Below are positions 17,030 through 26,426 of a stretch of 64,000 nt of DNA, piece by piece. The position numbers were made by a program, and so were the translations under genes. Numbering within the stretch: the first letter of the stretch is position 1; every line of letters starts with the position of its first letter. The notes under the pieces were generated by a model. It ran no database searches. It was not told the origin of the DNA and saw nothing but the letters and a program-made list of their open reading frames with translations. Source of the DNA: Nitrospira sp. SG-bin1 (GTDB lineage Bacteria; Nitrospirota; Nitrospiria; Nitrospirales; Nitrospiraceae); NCBI GenBank assembly GCA_002083365.1, contig LVWS01000032.1, positions 186,001-250,000 of the forward strand, given 5' to 3'.

Positions 17030-18198
17030 TGGTTACCCGTTTTCGAGTTTAACGTTTCAAGTAACAGAGCCCGCTCCCCGGAAACCTGGGCAAGAGAACT
17101 CGCACCTGTTGACCGTGGTAACTGACAAGGCACACGACATGGTGTCGGCACAGCGGGTGATGCCATAGCATCGACGATCTTGACGACGGCACCATCAATG
17201 CCCCTAGCGGCATCGCGCAGCACCACCTCGCCGATATTCACACCAGACAGGATTTCGACCTGCTGATCGAGCCGCCGACCGATTTTGACCCAGCGAAGGT
17301 GGGCGATCTGACCCGAGCCAACGGCATAGACGCTCGTGAGTTCACCGCGTTCGACGACGGCGGTCCGTGGCACGAGAATCGTTTTGCTCGTTCCTTTGCT
17401 TAATTGGAATCGTCCGAACATACCGGTCTTCAGCCCCGGCTCCACAGGCAAGTCCACTTTCACAATGAACGTGTGGGTTTGCGAATCGCCAGCCGGCATA
17501 ATTTGACCTACAACGCCATCCAACGCTTGTTCACCCAAAGCGTCAATGACCACAGAAATCTTGTCTCCGTGAGAGACCGATCTCAAATCTCCCTCTGCCA
17601 CGGTCGCGTGAAGCCGTAGCTGCCGTGGATTTTCCATTCTCAACAAGAGCTGCCCCGGCGAGGCCAATTCCCCTGCCTCCACCATTTTCTCGGTAATCAC
17701 GCCGTCGAACGGCGCATTGACGGTCGTATAACTCAGCTGGGTAAGCACTGTCTTGCGGTTGGCTTCCGCGACCTTGTAGGCACGAGTCGCATTCTCCAGC
17801 TCTTGTTTTGAAACTGCATCTTGAGCGTACAACTGGTTCATGCGGTCGAGCTGCGCCTTCGTGTTTTCTAGCTCCGCAGTGGCACGGGCCAGATCGGCTT
17901 GTACGTCGCGGTTATCCAGCTGTAGAAGCGTCTGTCCCTTGACGACCGCGGTGCCTTCTCTAACGAACAGTGTGTCGATGGTTCCTTGGATACGGCTGGA
18001 AAGCGCAGCCTGAGAGATCGCCGTTACCTGACCGGTCGCTTCAATGCGAATCGGCGCCGAAGCGTATTTGATCTCGACAACTTCAGCCTGAATAGCCTCC
18101 TGTGAAGCAGCCGAAACCATCGCCGTGGTGAGCTGTTCCTTAGACCCGCAACCGACCAGGAGAAATGCTGCTGCGATTACACATCGTGTGGTCCTCAT
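17026..18198 (-). CDS. RND periplasmic adaptor (membrane fusion) lipoprotein
   Basis: 390 residues from ATG at 18198 (GGGAG 10 bp upstream; an in-frame ATG at 18216 is possible). Lipoprotein signal FLLVGC places Cys17 at the mature N-terminus. HlyD/AcrA layout: a beta-barrel/lipoyl half (SRIQGTIDTLFVREGTAVVKGQ), an alpha-helical hairpin around LARATAELENTKAQLDRMNQ, the second lipoyl half (APFDGVITEKMVEAGELASPG) and the C-terminal barrel. First gene of the pump operon, transcribed from the sigma-54 promoter at 18282-18298. The C-terminal 40 residues are Ser/Pro-rich and unusual. Confidence 0.93.
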   Translation of the reverse strand: MRTTRCVIAAAFLLVGCGSKEQLTTAMVSAASQEAIQAEVVEIKYASAPIRIEATGQVTAISQAALSSRIQGTIDTLFVREGTAVVKGQTLLQLDNRDVQADLARATAELENTKAQLDRMNQLYAQDAVSKQELENATRAYKVAEANRKTVLTQLSYTTVNAPFDGVITEKMVEAGELASPGQLLLRMENPRQLRLHATVAEGDLRSVSHGDKISVVIDALGEQALDGVVGQIMPAGDSQTHTFIVKVDLPVEPGLKTGMFGRFQLSKGTSKTILVPRTAVVERGELTSVYAVGSGQIAHLRWVKIGRRLDQQVEILSGVNIGEVVLRDAARGIDGAVVKIVDAMASPAVPTPCRVPCQLPRSTGASSLAQVSGERALLLETLNSKTGNQ

Positions 18199-18281
18199 GT
18201 CTGATCGTGCTCCCATTCAAGTAAACCCGAATTTGACGTTCAGCTGCTTGCTGTACATGATTGTCTGTGCGCAAGCCCTAG

Positions 18282-18298
18282 AGCAGTATCGATGCCAG
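18282..18298 (-). promoter_or_regulatory. Sigma-54 (-24/-12) promoter of the efflux operon
   Basis: Minus-strand CTGGCATCGATACTGCT fits YTGGCACGRNNNTTGCW with GG-N10-GC spacing. It is about 70-85 bp upstream of the adaptor start and about 95 bp downstream of the palindrome at 18370. Confidence 0.7.
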
Positions 18299-18369
18299 AA
18301 CGATGAATCACTGATGTGATGGAATTTCAATATGTTGGACGGCGAAGGGGGACGGTGGAGTCGGTGAGG

Positions 18370-18417
18370 TTTCACGATTCGTGAAATCTCACGAAAGGAG
18401 TTTGTGACATTTCACAA
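18370..18417. promoter_or_regulatory. Upstream activator site (palindromes), efflux copy
   Basis: TTTCACGA-T-TCGTGAAA (18370-18386), a perfect 8-bp dyad. After TCTCACGAAAGGAG comes a second dyad TTTGTGA-CATT-TCACAAA (18401-18418). Two sites about three helical turns apart suggest cooperative binding by an activator oligomer. Confidence 0.7.
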
Positions 18418-18484
18418 ATCTTCGTGAAGACAACGACGATAGAGTGAGGTCAGCGAGAAGTGACGAGTCGTGAAGAATATGAGG

Positions 18485-20428
18485 TCAGCTGGGTTTCTGA
18501 ATCTTCAGCGCTTTCATGCGTGACGAAAGCGTGGAGGCGTTAAGTCCGAGTAATGAGGCCGCGCCCGTTTCACCGGACACTTTCCACTTGGCGGTCTCGA
18601 GGGCTTTTAGAATATTGGCTCGTTCCAATTCCTCGAGTTCCTTTGCTGAAAGAATCGTGTCGGGAAGAGACGCGGTTCTGGTCGCTGAAACTCCGTGAAC
18701 TGAGGATGTCTCCGGCAAGGCCCGTTCGAGGTTGAGCTTGCCGGCTTCTGCCGTAATGACAGCCCGCTCAATCACATTTTGCAGCTCCCGCACGTTTCCA
18801 GGCCAATGATAGGTTTGAAGCCGCTGGGCGTCACCGGCAGTGAGTGGCGCGAGCGTCCGTCCCATTTTTGTAGCCAACCGTTGGGCAAAGACAGAGGCCA
18901 GACGTACCACATCGTCGCCGCGCTCGCGTAAGGGCGGCAGCCGGATCGGAAACACGTTCAGCCGGTAGTAGAGGTCCTCACGGAACATGCCCCCTTTGAC
19001 CGCTGCGGCAAGGTTTCGATTGGTTGCGGCGAGCACACGTACGTGGACCTTCCTGGTCTTCGAACTGCCGACCGGGTCGAACTCGCCTTCTTGCAGCACG
19101 CGAAGCAATTTCGCTTGCAACTCAAGCGGCAATTCGCCGATTTCATCAAGAAAGATGGTCCCCTTGTCGGCCAACGCAAACCGACCTTCCCGCTTCTTGG
19201 TGGCCCCGGTAAAGGCGCCGGCCTCGTGGCCGAAGAATTCACTCTCGATCAATGTGGCAGGAATGGTGGCACAATTGACAATGACCAACGGTCGTTCGTG
19301 CCGGCCGCTGGCGGCATGGATGGCACGCGCGGCCAGTTCTTTACCGGTGCCGGTTTCACCCATGATTAAAACCGTCGTGTCCGTCGCTGCGACCTGAGTG
19401 ATGTCGCGAAGCACTTGCCGGAGTGCCTGATGCTCACCGATCAACGTCCTGTCTTGATGCAGCGCATGCAGCTCTTCCCGTAAGAGTTCGGTTTCGACGG
19501 TGAGCGACTGAATTTTCTGCTCCGCTTCAAGGCGGTCATGCACGTTGCGGAGAATCAACGTCGTGAATTTTTGTCGACGCAACATGAAACGGGACAGCGA
19601 CGCCTCAGCAGGAAACGGTTCGCCACCGGCACGGCAAGCAGTGAGTCCGCCTGGAATCCAACGCGATTGCTGCCCCTCCGGACGTCCGTCAAGCTCTGCA
19701 ATCAAAGTTTCCAACCGGGCCACATCCTGGCGGCTCACAAATCTGGAAAAGCTTTGATCGATCATGTTGTTCGCTCGGCAAGAGAACGTTCTCTCCGCAG
19801 CAGTGTTTACATTGGTAATCTTGAGCTGATTATCCAACTCGATGATCGCATCCATGGCGCTGCCCAGGAGTCGACCGACTTTTTCCTCCCGTTCACACAC
19901 CTCCGCTTCGGCCCGCAGCCGCCGCAATTCCGCTGCGGCTCTGGCGGCAAAGATCTGAAAGATCGCATGGACGCGCGGTTCTGCCGGAATCGGTCGCCGG
20001 TCAATCACCGCCAGATGTCCAAGAATGCTCCCGTCCGTGTCGAGGAGCGGTACACCCAGGTAACTCACGGCACCAACCGCTTTCATGTCCGGCTCATTGG
20101 GAAAGAGCTCAAGCAGTCGATCTGGAAAATGAACGAGTCGCCGCTTGTCGATCACCTCTTCGCAGGGAGAGCCCACAATGCCGACCTCATAATCCGGCAC
20201 CCATTGACCGTCCATCCAGAACGCAAGAGCTCGAAGACGGCGCTCTTCGGGAAAGTATTCCGTCACCCAAGCTCCGTGCGTCCGCAGGACTTTAGCCAAA
20301 TTCTGAACCAGTGCAGCGAAAAACCGTTGCCCGGTTTCCGTTGCAGTGCCTTCGAGGATCGCGCGCAAGGCCACGTCGGTTTCGAGGTCCTGGAGCGGTT
20401 TAGAAGAACCAATTGACTGGAGATCCAT
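18485..20428 (-). CDS. GAF/PAS sigma-54-dependent transcriptional activator, Fis type
   Basis: 647 residues. An N-terminal GAF domain (residues about 15-180) is followed by a PAS domain (about 195-320), a short coiled coil, the AAA+ domain with Walker A GETGTGKELA, GAFTGA loop, Walker B GTIFLDEIGE and the WPGNVRELQNVIE lid, and a Fis-type helix-turn-helix (ASLLGLNASTLSSRMKALKI). No receiver domain, so it is switched by a ligand or redox signal through GAF/PAS, as in FhlA/NorR-like proteins. No Cys or His cluster marks the ligand. It ends 70 bp before the palindromes that precede the pump operon and is very probably their activator. Confidence 0.93.
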   Translation of the reverse strand: MDLQSIGSSKPLQDLETDVALRAILEGTATETGQRFFAALVQNLAKVLRTHGAWVTEYFPEERRLRALAFWMDGQWVPDYEVGIVGSPCEEVIDKRRLVHFPDRLLELFPNEPDMKAVGAVSYLGVPLLDTDGSILGHLAVIDRRPIPAEPRVHAIFQIFAARAAAELRRLRAEAEVCEREEKVGRLLGSAMDAIIELDNQLKITNVNTAAERTFSCRANNMIDQSFSRFVSRQDVARLETLIAELDGRPEGQQSRWIPGGLTACRAGGEPFPAEASLSRFMLRRQKFTTLILRNVHDRLEAEQKIQSLTVETELLREELHALHQDRTLIGEHQALRQVLRDITQVAATDTTVLIMGETGTGKELAARAIHAASGRHERPLVIVNCATIPATLIESEFFGHEAGAFTGATKKREGRFALADKGTIFLDEIGELPLELQAKLLRVLQEGEFDPVGSSKTRKVHVRVLAATNRNLAAAVKGGMFREDLYYRLNVFPIRLPPLRERGDDVVRLASVFAQRLATKMGRTLAPLTAGDAQRLQTYHWPGNVRELQNVIERAVITAEAGKLNLERALPETSSVHGVSATRTASLPDTILSAKELEELERANILKALETAKWKVSGETGAASLLGLNASTLSSRMKALKIQKPS

Positions 20429-20538
20429 GGGGCAGAAGTATGAGGCGAGATGCCAGAGAGATGCAAGAGTTCCGGGCGCAAGTATCGGGAAGAGTTCTCT
20501 TGCACCAGTTGATTCGACCTCGTATGATGCGTCCCACC

Positions 20539-21267
20539 ATGGAAACTGTCACCCGCGTCAAGACCAAAACGCCGACTTCCTATAAAATCACGGCCATCGA
20601 AGTCGATACCCACGACACGAAGACCTTTCGTTTCGAGCTGCCTGTCAACGCGACGCTGGACATGCTACCCGGTGACTTTCTGTACGTCCATGCCACGATC
20701 AACGGCAAAACTGTAAAACGGCCGTATACCCCGTCCTCGCTTGTCGGCGTCACGGGGTTCTTCGATCTCACCGTCAAGCGGTACGGGGCCGGTTCCGTCT
20801 CCAAGTACCTGCACGATCAGCGGATCGGAGATACCGTGTCGATGAGCGGGCCGAACACCGGTGGACATTGGGTCGATGGAATGGCGAAGCGCGTGGGATT
20901 CGTGGCCGGCGGCACCGGGATCACGCCGATGATTTCCATCATTCGCTGGATTCTGATCAACAAGAGCGATGCGGAGTTGTTCCTGATCTTTGCCAACAAA
21001 ACGGAATCGGACATCATCTTCCGACAGGAGTGGGAACACAATGTCCGGGTCTATCCGAACTTTCATTGCCATCATGTATTGGAGCAACCGCCGCCCGGAT
21101 GGACCGGCAGTACGGGGCGCGTCACCCTGGACATTCTCCGGCACCATCTTCCCGCTCCCGCTCCCGACACCTGCATTTTCCTCTGTGGTCCGCCGCCGAT
21201 GGTGGACAGTCTCGAGTCCACGCTGAAGGAGTTAGGCTACCCTGAACAAACGATTATTCTCCCCTAA
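20539..21267 (+). CDS. FAD/NAD(P)-binding oxidoreductase (ferredoxin-NADP reductase fold)
   Basis: 242 residues from the ATG at 20539, from which the conserved fold begins; the frame is open further upstream but reads Arg-rich. FAD-binding motif RPYTPSS (about residue 60), nucleotide-binding GGTGITPMIS (about 120) and the C-terminal CGPPPMVDSLESTLKELG. Single-domain reductases of this type pass electrons between NAD(P)H and a separate acceptor such as a cytochrome b5-like, ferredoxin or desaturase partner. No iron-sulfur domain is attached. It is divergent from the sigma-54 activator (110 bp apart). Acceptor unknown; a lipid-modifying enzyme is possible given the neighbours. Confidence 0.9.
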   Translation: METVTRVKTKTPTSYKITAIEVDTHDTKTFRFELPVNATLDMLPGDFLYVHATINGKTVKRPYTPSSLVGVTGFFDLTVKRYGAGSVSKYLHDQRIGDTVSMSGPNTGGHWVDGMAKRVGFVAGGTGITPMISIIRWILINKSDAELFLIFANKTESDIIFRQEWEHNVRVYPNFHCHHVLEQPPPGWTGSTGRVTLDILRHHLPAPAPDTCIFLCGPPPMVDSLESTLKELGYPEQTIILP

Positions 21268-21609
21268 CATCTTGTTCGCCGATCGGACCACTGGCGCACT
21301 CTTCCTCAGCCTGTCCCTCCACTGTGCCGACTTTTTCCTCAAATTTCCACGTCTTCCTCCAGAACCATTCTCATAACCCCTCAATTTATCTTGCCCCTTG
21401 CGGGCACGTTCTTCGCTTGATGCCACGGCACAGTCTTACACGACATCCGTCTCGATACATACCGTCGTCCATGCTGGAGCTCATTGGAAACTCCCCAGGG
21501 ATTTACCTAAACTACATTCATTTACAATGTCTGTACGTTACAGCTTAGGATCTTTCATAATTCAATATCTGCGGGAGGAATTCCCGTTCTAGCCCCACGG
21601 GAGGTCAAT
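21268..21609. other. Intergenic, leader of cfa
   Basis: No convincing ORF; a 64-codon frame on the minus strand is Arg/Lys-rich and looks fortuitous. A possible promoter TTGGAA-N18-TAAACT lies around 21485-21515. A small hairpin-forming stretch (CGGGAGGAATTCCCG) and the GGGAGG box come just before the cfa start. Confidence 0.35.
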
Positions 21610-22872
21610 ATGTCGCAGAGCAGCTTATTGTTTCGCGCAACGCGCAAGGTTCTTGATAAGACACTGAGCCACGGGATTCGGCGATTGGCCGAAAGGGTTC
21701 GAGCGAAGGGTGGCCAACCACTTGACCTTATCCTTCCCGACGGTTCGCGGTTCAACTTCGGCCAAGAACCTCGCGTCGTGATGGCGATACGCGATCCAGA
21801 CGTGCTGCCGCTATTGACCCATCCGACACTAGGCGGACTCGGCGAAGCCTTCGTCCATGGGCGTATCGATATCGACGGTGACATTATGTCCGTGATCGCG
21901 GGCGCGGAACGCCTCGTCGCGGCCGGTGGCTCACCGGCAACGAGCCGAATTCCTGCATCGGCCTCACGCCATACGCCCAAGCAGGACCTTGACGCTATCA
22001 AACGGCACTACGACGTCGGTAATGAGTTTTATCGGCTGTGGCTCGATGAGCGCATGGTCTATTCCTGCGCGTATTTTGAGACGGGCGAGGAAACGATCGA
22101 CGCCGCGCAGGTAGCCAAGCTCGATCATATCTGCCGCAAGTTACGCCTTCAGCCCGGTGAACGGTTTCTTGACATCGGCTGTGGTTGGGGAGGATTGATT
22201 CTGCATGCCGCGCAGCATTACGGGGTACGAGCCGTGGGCATTACTCTGTCGGGTACCCAGTTCGCCTTGGCTCAGGAACGTGTCGGAAAGGCAGGACTGA
22301 GCGGACGCGTTGAAGTCCTATTTTTAGACTATCGAGATACCTTGTCCCGTTTCGGTGAAGGCACGTTCGACAAGGTGTCGAGCGTCGGCATGTTCGAGCA
22401 CGTCGGCCAAAACAATTTTGCCGTCTACTTCGGCATTGTCCGACGGCTCCTGCGCGATCGCGGGCTGTTTCTGAACCACGGGATCACCACCCCTGATGCA
22501 GACGGACGCACGGTCGGTTCCGGAGTCAGTGAATTCATGGACAAGTATGTGTTCCCGCATACCGAACTCCCCCATCTCCATTCGGTCATCCAAGAGATGG
22601 CCAGACAGAACTTCGAGGTCTATGATGTGGAAAGTTTACGGCCTCACTACGCCCGAACACTTGCACAGTGGTCACGCAGACTTGAAGCACACTTGGGCGC
22701 TGCGGGGCAACTGGTCGGCGAGCGGACACTGCGTGTCTGGCGGACCTATTTGGCAGGCTCATCCCTTGCATTTTCACAAGGGTGGCTGAACATCTATCAG
22801 GTGTTGGCCAGCCGCCAGGAGACCGGAGGTCCGACCGAATTCCCGTTAACCAGAGCGTGGATGTATCACTGA
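21610..22872 (+). CDS. cfa: Cyclopropane-fatty-acyl-phospholipid synthase
   Basis: 420 residues. The enzyme transfers methylene from S-adenosylmethionine to cis double bonds of membrane phospholipid acyl chains. The N-terminal 110 residues form the lipid-binding cap. The catalytic domain has HYDVGNEFYRLWLDERMVYSCAYF, the SAM loop FLDIGCGWGGL (about residue 187), SSVGMFEHVG, and the C-terminal YDVESLRPHYARTL and W-rich end. Length fits the family. It has a strong GGGAGG site. Together with the acyl desaturase at 26.7 kb it suggests active tuning of membrane unsaturation. Confidence 0.95.
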   Translation: MSQSSLLFRATRKVLDKTLSHGIRRLAERVRAKGGQPLDLILPDGSRFNFGQEPRVVMAIRDPDVLPLLTHPTLGGLGEAFVHGRIDIDGDIMSVIAGAERLVAAGGSPATSRIPASASRHTPKQDLDAIKRHYDVGNEFYRLWLDERMVYSCAYFETGEETIDAAQVAKLDHICRKLRLQPGERFLDIGCGWGGLILHAAQHYGVRAVGITLSGTQFALAQERVGKAGLSGRVEVLFLDYRDTLSRFGEGTFDKVSSVGMFEHVGQNNFAVYFGIVRRLLRDRGLFLNHGITTPDADGRTVGSGVSEFMDKYVFPHTELPHLHSVIQEMARQNFEVYDVESLRPHYARTLAQWSRRLEAHLGAAGQLVGERTLRVWRTYLAGSSLAFSQGWLNIYQVLASRQETGGPTEFPLTRAWMYH

Positions 22873-22897
22873 GAATAACGGAAAAGAAGGTTGTCGT

Positions 22898-24379
22898 TTA
22901 ACCTGACACTCGGCTCGTCTGAGATCGTCGTGTTCCACTCGTCCCTCCGACAAGATCCTGCACGACCCGTTCGGCCGCTACGGCCCCGTCACGGATACAG
23001 TCGGGAATGCCGACCCCACGATAACCTGCCCCGGTAAGAACCAGTCCGGGATACCGGCTCACGGCCGCCTCAAGTTGAGCCAATCGATCCAGGTGGCCGA
23101 TCGTGTACTGTGGCATCGCCTTCCACCATCGATTCACTTCGACATAACCGGGTTCCACCCGGATACCACATACCCGAGCGAGTTCCTCTCTGACCGTCGC
23201 CGTCAGCGCCGCATCATCCAAGTGAAGAACATCCTCCCGCCCGACTCCACCGACATAGCAGCGCACCAACAGTCGATCCGCGGGCGCGCGATGCGGCCAC
23301 TTCAGAGAGGTCCACGTCGCAGCGATAAGATGCCGTTGCTCCGTTCGCGGCACGATAAATCCGAACCCTTCGATTGCGCTCGTCACTGCCCGTGGGAACG
23401 CCATCGCCACGGTGGCGGTCGAGGCATAGGGAATCAAGTCCAACAGACCACCCGCGATCGGTGTCAACGGACGCAAGAGCTCCGCGGACACATAAGCAGG
23501 TGTCGCGAGGACGACACTTTCAGCCGCCAGCGTCGATCCATCACCAAGGATAAGGTCATACATCCAGCGACCCAATTCATGCGACCTCACTCTGAGCGCG
23601 TCGACTCGAGCACCCATCCGGAGGTCTATTCCCTGCCGCCTCAATCGAGCCGTCAAGGCGGCCACCAAATCGCCGAGACCGTTTTTCAAGCTCACAAACA
23701 TCGTACGTCTCGGTTGGGCGGTTGAAACCGTCGAGGTGGCCTTCTTGGCGGCCATCATGCCGCGAACGACACTGCCGTGCCGTTGTTCCAGCTCAAAGAA
23801 TCGCGGGAAGGTGGCGCGCAGGCTCATCTGCTCGGCATCGCCCGCATAGATTCCCGCCATCAACGGTTCCAAGACCCGCTCATACGCTTGCGCCCCAAAC
23901 CGGCGCCGAAGAAAGGCGGCCAACGACTCATCTCCCGTCGAAGGACCCGGCGGAACAGCGAATTCCAACCCCATGCGGGCCAATCCGGTCCAGGTGAGCA
24001 ACCCGCTTCGAAAGAAGGGCCCCAGTTGTTTCGGAACGAAGGAGAGTAACCCCTCAGGCAAGTCGTGCAGCCGCCCTCCATAGAGCACACAAGCCCTCTT
24101 TGCCGTCTCATTGGTATTGATCAATTGATCGGCGAGGCCGAGGTTCATGCAGAGATCGAGCCCGGCTTGTTTTTGGGAAAGAAACGAGTCCGGTCCCGCT
24201 TCCGTCACGATCTCGCCGACCCGGTGCGTGACGATCTTTCCTCCCCAGGAAGTATCGGATTCGAGGACGGTGCAGTGGATGGGAACGCTTGCTTGAGCGG
24301 CCTTCTCGTACAGAAAAAAGGCGGTGGTCAGACCGGAAATACCGCCGCCGACTATCACGACTGTACGTGGTCGAGTCAC
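22898..24379 (-). CDS. hemG: Protoporphyrinogen oxidase (HemY/HemG-type)
   Basis: 493 residues. Oxidises protoporphyrinogen IX to protoporphyrin IX using FAD and O2. N-terminal dinucleotide motif VVIVGGGISGLTTAFFLYEK; ETGPDSF-like segment present as EAGPDSFLSQK; C-terminal FAD contact LTGAGYRGVGIPDCIRDG. The start overlaps the hemH stop by 4 nt, so it is the last gene of hemE-hemH-hemG. An oxygen-dependent enzyme implies heme synthesis under aerobic conditions. Gene naming differs (hemY or hemG) for this flavoprotein class. Confidence 0.95.
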   Translation of the reverse strand: MTRPRTVVIVGGGISGLTTAFFLYEKAAQASVPIHCTVLESDTSWGGKIVTHRVGEIVTEAGPDSFLSQKQAGLDLCMNLGLADQLINTNETAKRACVLYGGRLHDLPEGLLSFVPKQLGPFFRSGLLTWTGLARMGLEFAVPPGPSTGDESLAAFLRRRFGAQAYERVLEPLMAGIYAGDAEQMSLRATFPRFFELEQRHGSVVRGMMAAKKATSTVSTAQPRRTMFVSLKNGLGDLVAALTARLRRQGIDLRMGARVDALRVRSHELGRWMYDLILGDGSTLAAESVVLATPAYVSAELLRPLTPIAGGLLDLIPYASTATVAMAFPRAVTSAIEGFGFIVPRTEQRHLIAATWTSLKWPHRAPADRLLVRCYVGGVGREDVLHLDDAALTATVREELARVCGIRVEPGYVEVNRWWKAMPQYTIGHLDRLAQLEAAVSRYPGLVLTGAGYRGVGIPDCIRDGAVAAERVVQDLVGGTSGTRRSQTSRVSG

Positions 24380-25323
24380 GGAAGACAGAGGGACGATTGG
24401 TGTGCTGACAACACGTCTTGCAGCGTCTCGATGAGTGCGGACGAGTCGTTCAGCATGGCGATGCGCTCGAGCTGTATGCCATTGGTCACGGCCAACTGCT
24501 TCAATTCGATATCGATATCGAACAAGGTCTCAACATGGTCACAGATAAACCCGATGGGCGCCACCAACAGATGCCGGTGTCCTCCCTGCCGGATCGTGTC
24601 CAGCATGGCTTCAACGGTTGGTCCAAGCCACGGTTCACCCGATCGCCCCTGGCTCTGATAGGCGAAGTACGTCGGTTGGTTCCCCAATGATCTAGTCACG
24701 GCCTCAACCGTACCCTTGACCTCGTCCGGATAAGGATCCTTCATCGCTAGAATTCGTTCCGGAAGGCTATGCGCGGTAAACAAGACCGGCACCGTTGTCC
24801 GCACATCGGAAGGAAACTTCTGGAGAGCTTGCCGAATGTTATCCACTATCGCCGCGATCAACCGGGGATGTCGGTTCCAACTGCCGACATAGGTCACCTC
24901 CGTGCGATCACCCAGCTCGGCACGAGCCTCTTCCACTTTCTTGCGATAGGCTCCGGTGCTCAAGGAGGACTGTTGTGGAGCCATGCACAAGCCAATGACC
25001 TGTTCCGGCGATTCCTTCAACAGCTCGGCGTACGTTTCTTTGATGAAGGGATGCCAATGCCGTAAACCGACATACACCTTGTACCGGCAGTTATCCGCGG
25101 CATTCAGTCGCTGCGCCAGTTTCTTCGCGACCTCCTGCGTGATGCCGACGGCCGGCGATTTTCCACCGGTGGCTCGGTATCGCTCCCGAATTTCCTCCAC
25201 GAGCTCCGGGGGTGTCGGCCGCCCCCCGCGAACATCGCGCAAAAACGGCTCGACGTTGGCCAGGCAATCGGGCCCGCCCATCGCCATCAAAAGAACGGCT
25301 GTGTGACCTTGCAAACCAGACAT
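24376..25323 (-). CDS. hemH: Ferrochelatase
   Basis: 315 residues. Inserts Fe2+ into protoporphyrin IX, the last step to protoheme. Recognisable pieces: LLMAMGGPDCLANVEPFL at the start, VYVGLRHWHPFIKET, TAHSLPERI with the metal-site His, and PIGFICDHVETLFDID with the catalytic HVETL. Normal bacterial length. Starts 38 bp after hemE and is coupled to hemG. Confidence 0.96.
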   Translation of the reverse strand: MSGLQGHTAVLLMAMGGPDCLANVEPFLRDVRGGRPTPPELVEEIRERYRATGGKSPAVGITQEVAKKLAQRLNAADNCRYKVYVGLRHWHPFIKETYAELLKESPEQVIGLCMAPQQSSLSTGAYRKKVEEARAELGDRTEVTYVGSWNRHPRLIAAIVDNIRQALQKFPSDVRTTVPVLFTAHSLPERILAMKDPYPDEVKGTVEAVTRSLGNQPTYFAYQSQGRSGEPWLGPTVEAMLDTIRQGGHRHLLVAPIGFICDHVETLFDIDIELKQLAVTNGIQLERIAMLNDSSALIETLQDVLSAHQSSLCLP

Positions 25324-25361
25324 GCGTCTTCGTCAGAGGATGCCTATCGAAGCCGATTACG

Positions 25362-26387
25362 CTAGCGTTGACTGAGTTTATGCACCATATCGATCGTCGC
25401 GGCCACGTGCTCGACCGGTGTCGTCGGCAGAATGCCATGACCCAGGTTGAAGATATGCCCGGGCCGCCCCCCGGCTCGTCGCAGAATATCCTCCACCCGG
25501 CGTTCGATCTCATGGAGCGGAGCAAACAAGACAAGCGGGTCTAAATTGCCTTGTACGGCATGATCATGCCCGACCATCGACCAAGCCTCGTCCAAATGAA
25601 CCCGCCAATCGATCCCGATGACGTCGCCCCCGGCCTCGCGCATCTGTCGAAGGATGGCCGTTGTGCCCGTGCCGAAATGAATCATCGGCACGCCTTCCCG
25701 CTTGAGCCCGTCGAAAATCCGTTGGACATGCGGCATGACATATTCAGCATAATCGCCGGCAGACAGGCAGCCGACCCAACTATCGAAGAGCTGAATAGCT
25801 TGAGCGCCCGCCTGGATTTGTCGTCGGAGGTACCCCGTGAGCACGCGTGCAAACTTGTCCATCAGCCGATGCCAGGCGGTGGGATCGCCGTACATCATCT
25901 GCTTGGTGTGTAGATAGTTGCGCGACCCACCCCCTTCAATCGCATAGCTGGCAAGCGTGAACGGCGCACCGGCAAATCCGATCAACGGCACGCGTCCGTC
26001 GAGAGCGCGTCGCGTTTGTCGGATGGCCTCCGCCACATAATCGAGTTCGTCCCCGTCAATCACGTGAAGCCGATCCACCGCCGCACGATCGCGGACCGGA
26101 TTGTGAATGACCGGCCCTTCTCCGGCGGCAAATTCCAGACTGATCCCCATCGGTTCCAACGGAAGCAAGATGTCGGCAAAAATGATGGCGGCATCGAGCG
26201 GAAATCGATCGATCGGCTGGAGGGTCACTTGCGTCGCAAGCTCCGGAGTCTTGCACATGTCCAGGATCGAATGTTTGGCGCGCAACGTCCGATACTCAGA
26301 CATGTAGCGTCCGGCTTGGCGCATAAACCACACGGGCGTGCAATCGACAGGTTCTCGGCGACAGGCCTTGAGAAATCGATCGTTCAT
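25362..26387 (-). CDS. hemE: Uroporphyrinogen decarboxylase
   Basis: 341 residues. Decarboxylates uroporphyrinogen III to coproporphyrinogen III. The signature PVWFMRQAGRYMSEYR is at residues 20-35. GFAGAPFTLASYAIEGG and the C-terminal FNLGHGILPTTPVEHV complete the family pattern. First gene of the heme cluster. The ATG has no Shine-Dalgarno site and sits 9 nt after a -10 box, so the message is probably near-leaderless. A coproporphyrinogen oxidase is not in this window. Confidence 0.97.
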   Translation of the reverse strand: MNDRFLKACRREPVDCTPVWFMRQAGRYMSEYRTLRAKHSILDMCKTPELATQVTLQPIDRFPLDAAIIFADILLPLEPMGISLEFAAGEGPVIHNPVRDRAAVDRLHVIDGDELDYVAEAIRQTRRALDGRVPLIGFAGAPFTLASYAIEGGGSRNYLHTKQMMYGDPTAWHRLMDKFARVLTGYLRRQIQAGAQAIQLFDSWVGCLSAGDYAEYVMPHVQRIFDGLKREGVPMIHFGTGTTAILRQMREAGGDVIGIDWRVHLDEAWSMVGHDHAVQGNLDPLVLFAPLHEIERRVEDILRRAGGRPGHIFNLGHGILPTTPVEHVAATIDMVHKLSQR

Positions 26388-26396
26388 CGTAGCGGC

Positions 26397-26426
26397 ATTC
26401 TAGAGACGCGCGAGGAGCGCTGTCAA
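26397..26426 (-). promoter_or_regulatory. Strong promoter of hemE-hemH-hemG
   Basis: Minus strand: consensus -35 TTGACA (26426-26421), 18 bp, TAGAAT (26402-26397), then nine bases to the hemE ATG (26387). The predicted start point is 2-4 nt before the codon. Confidence 0.65.
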
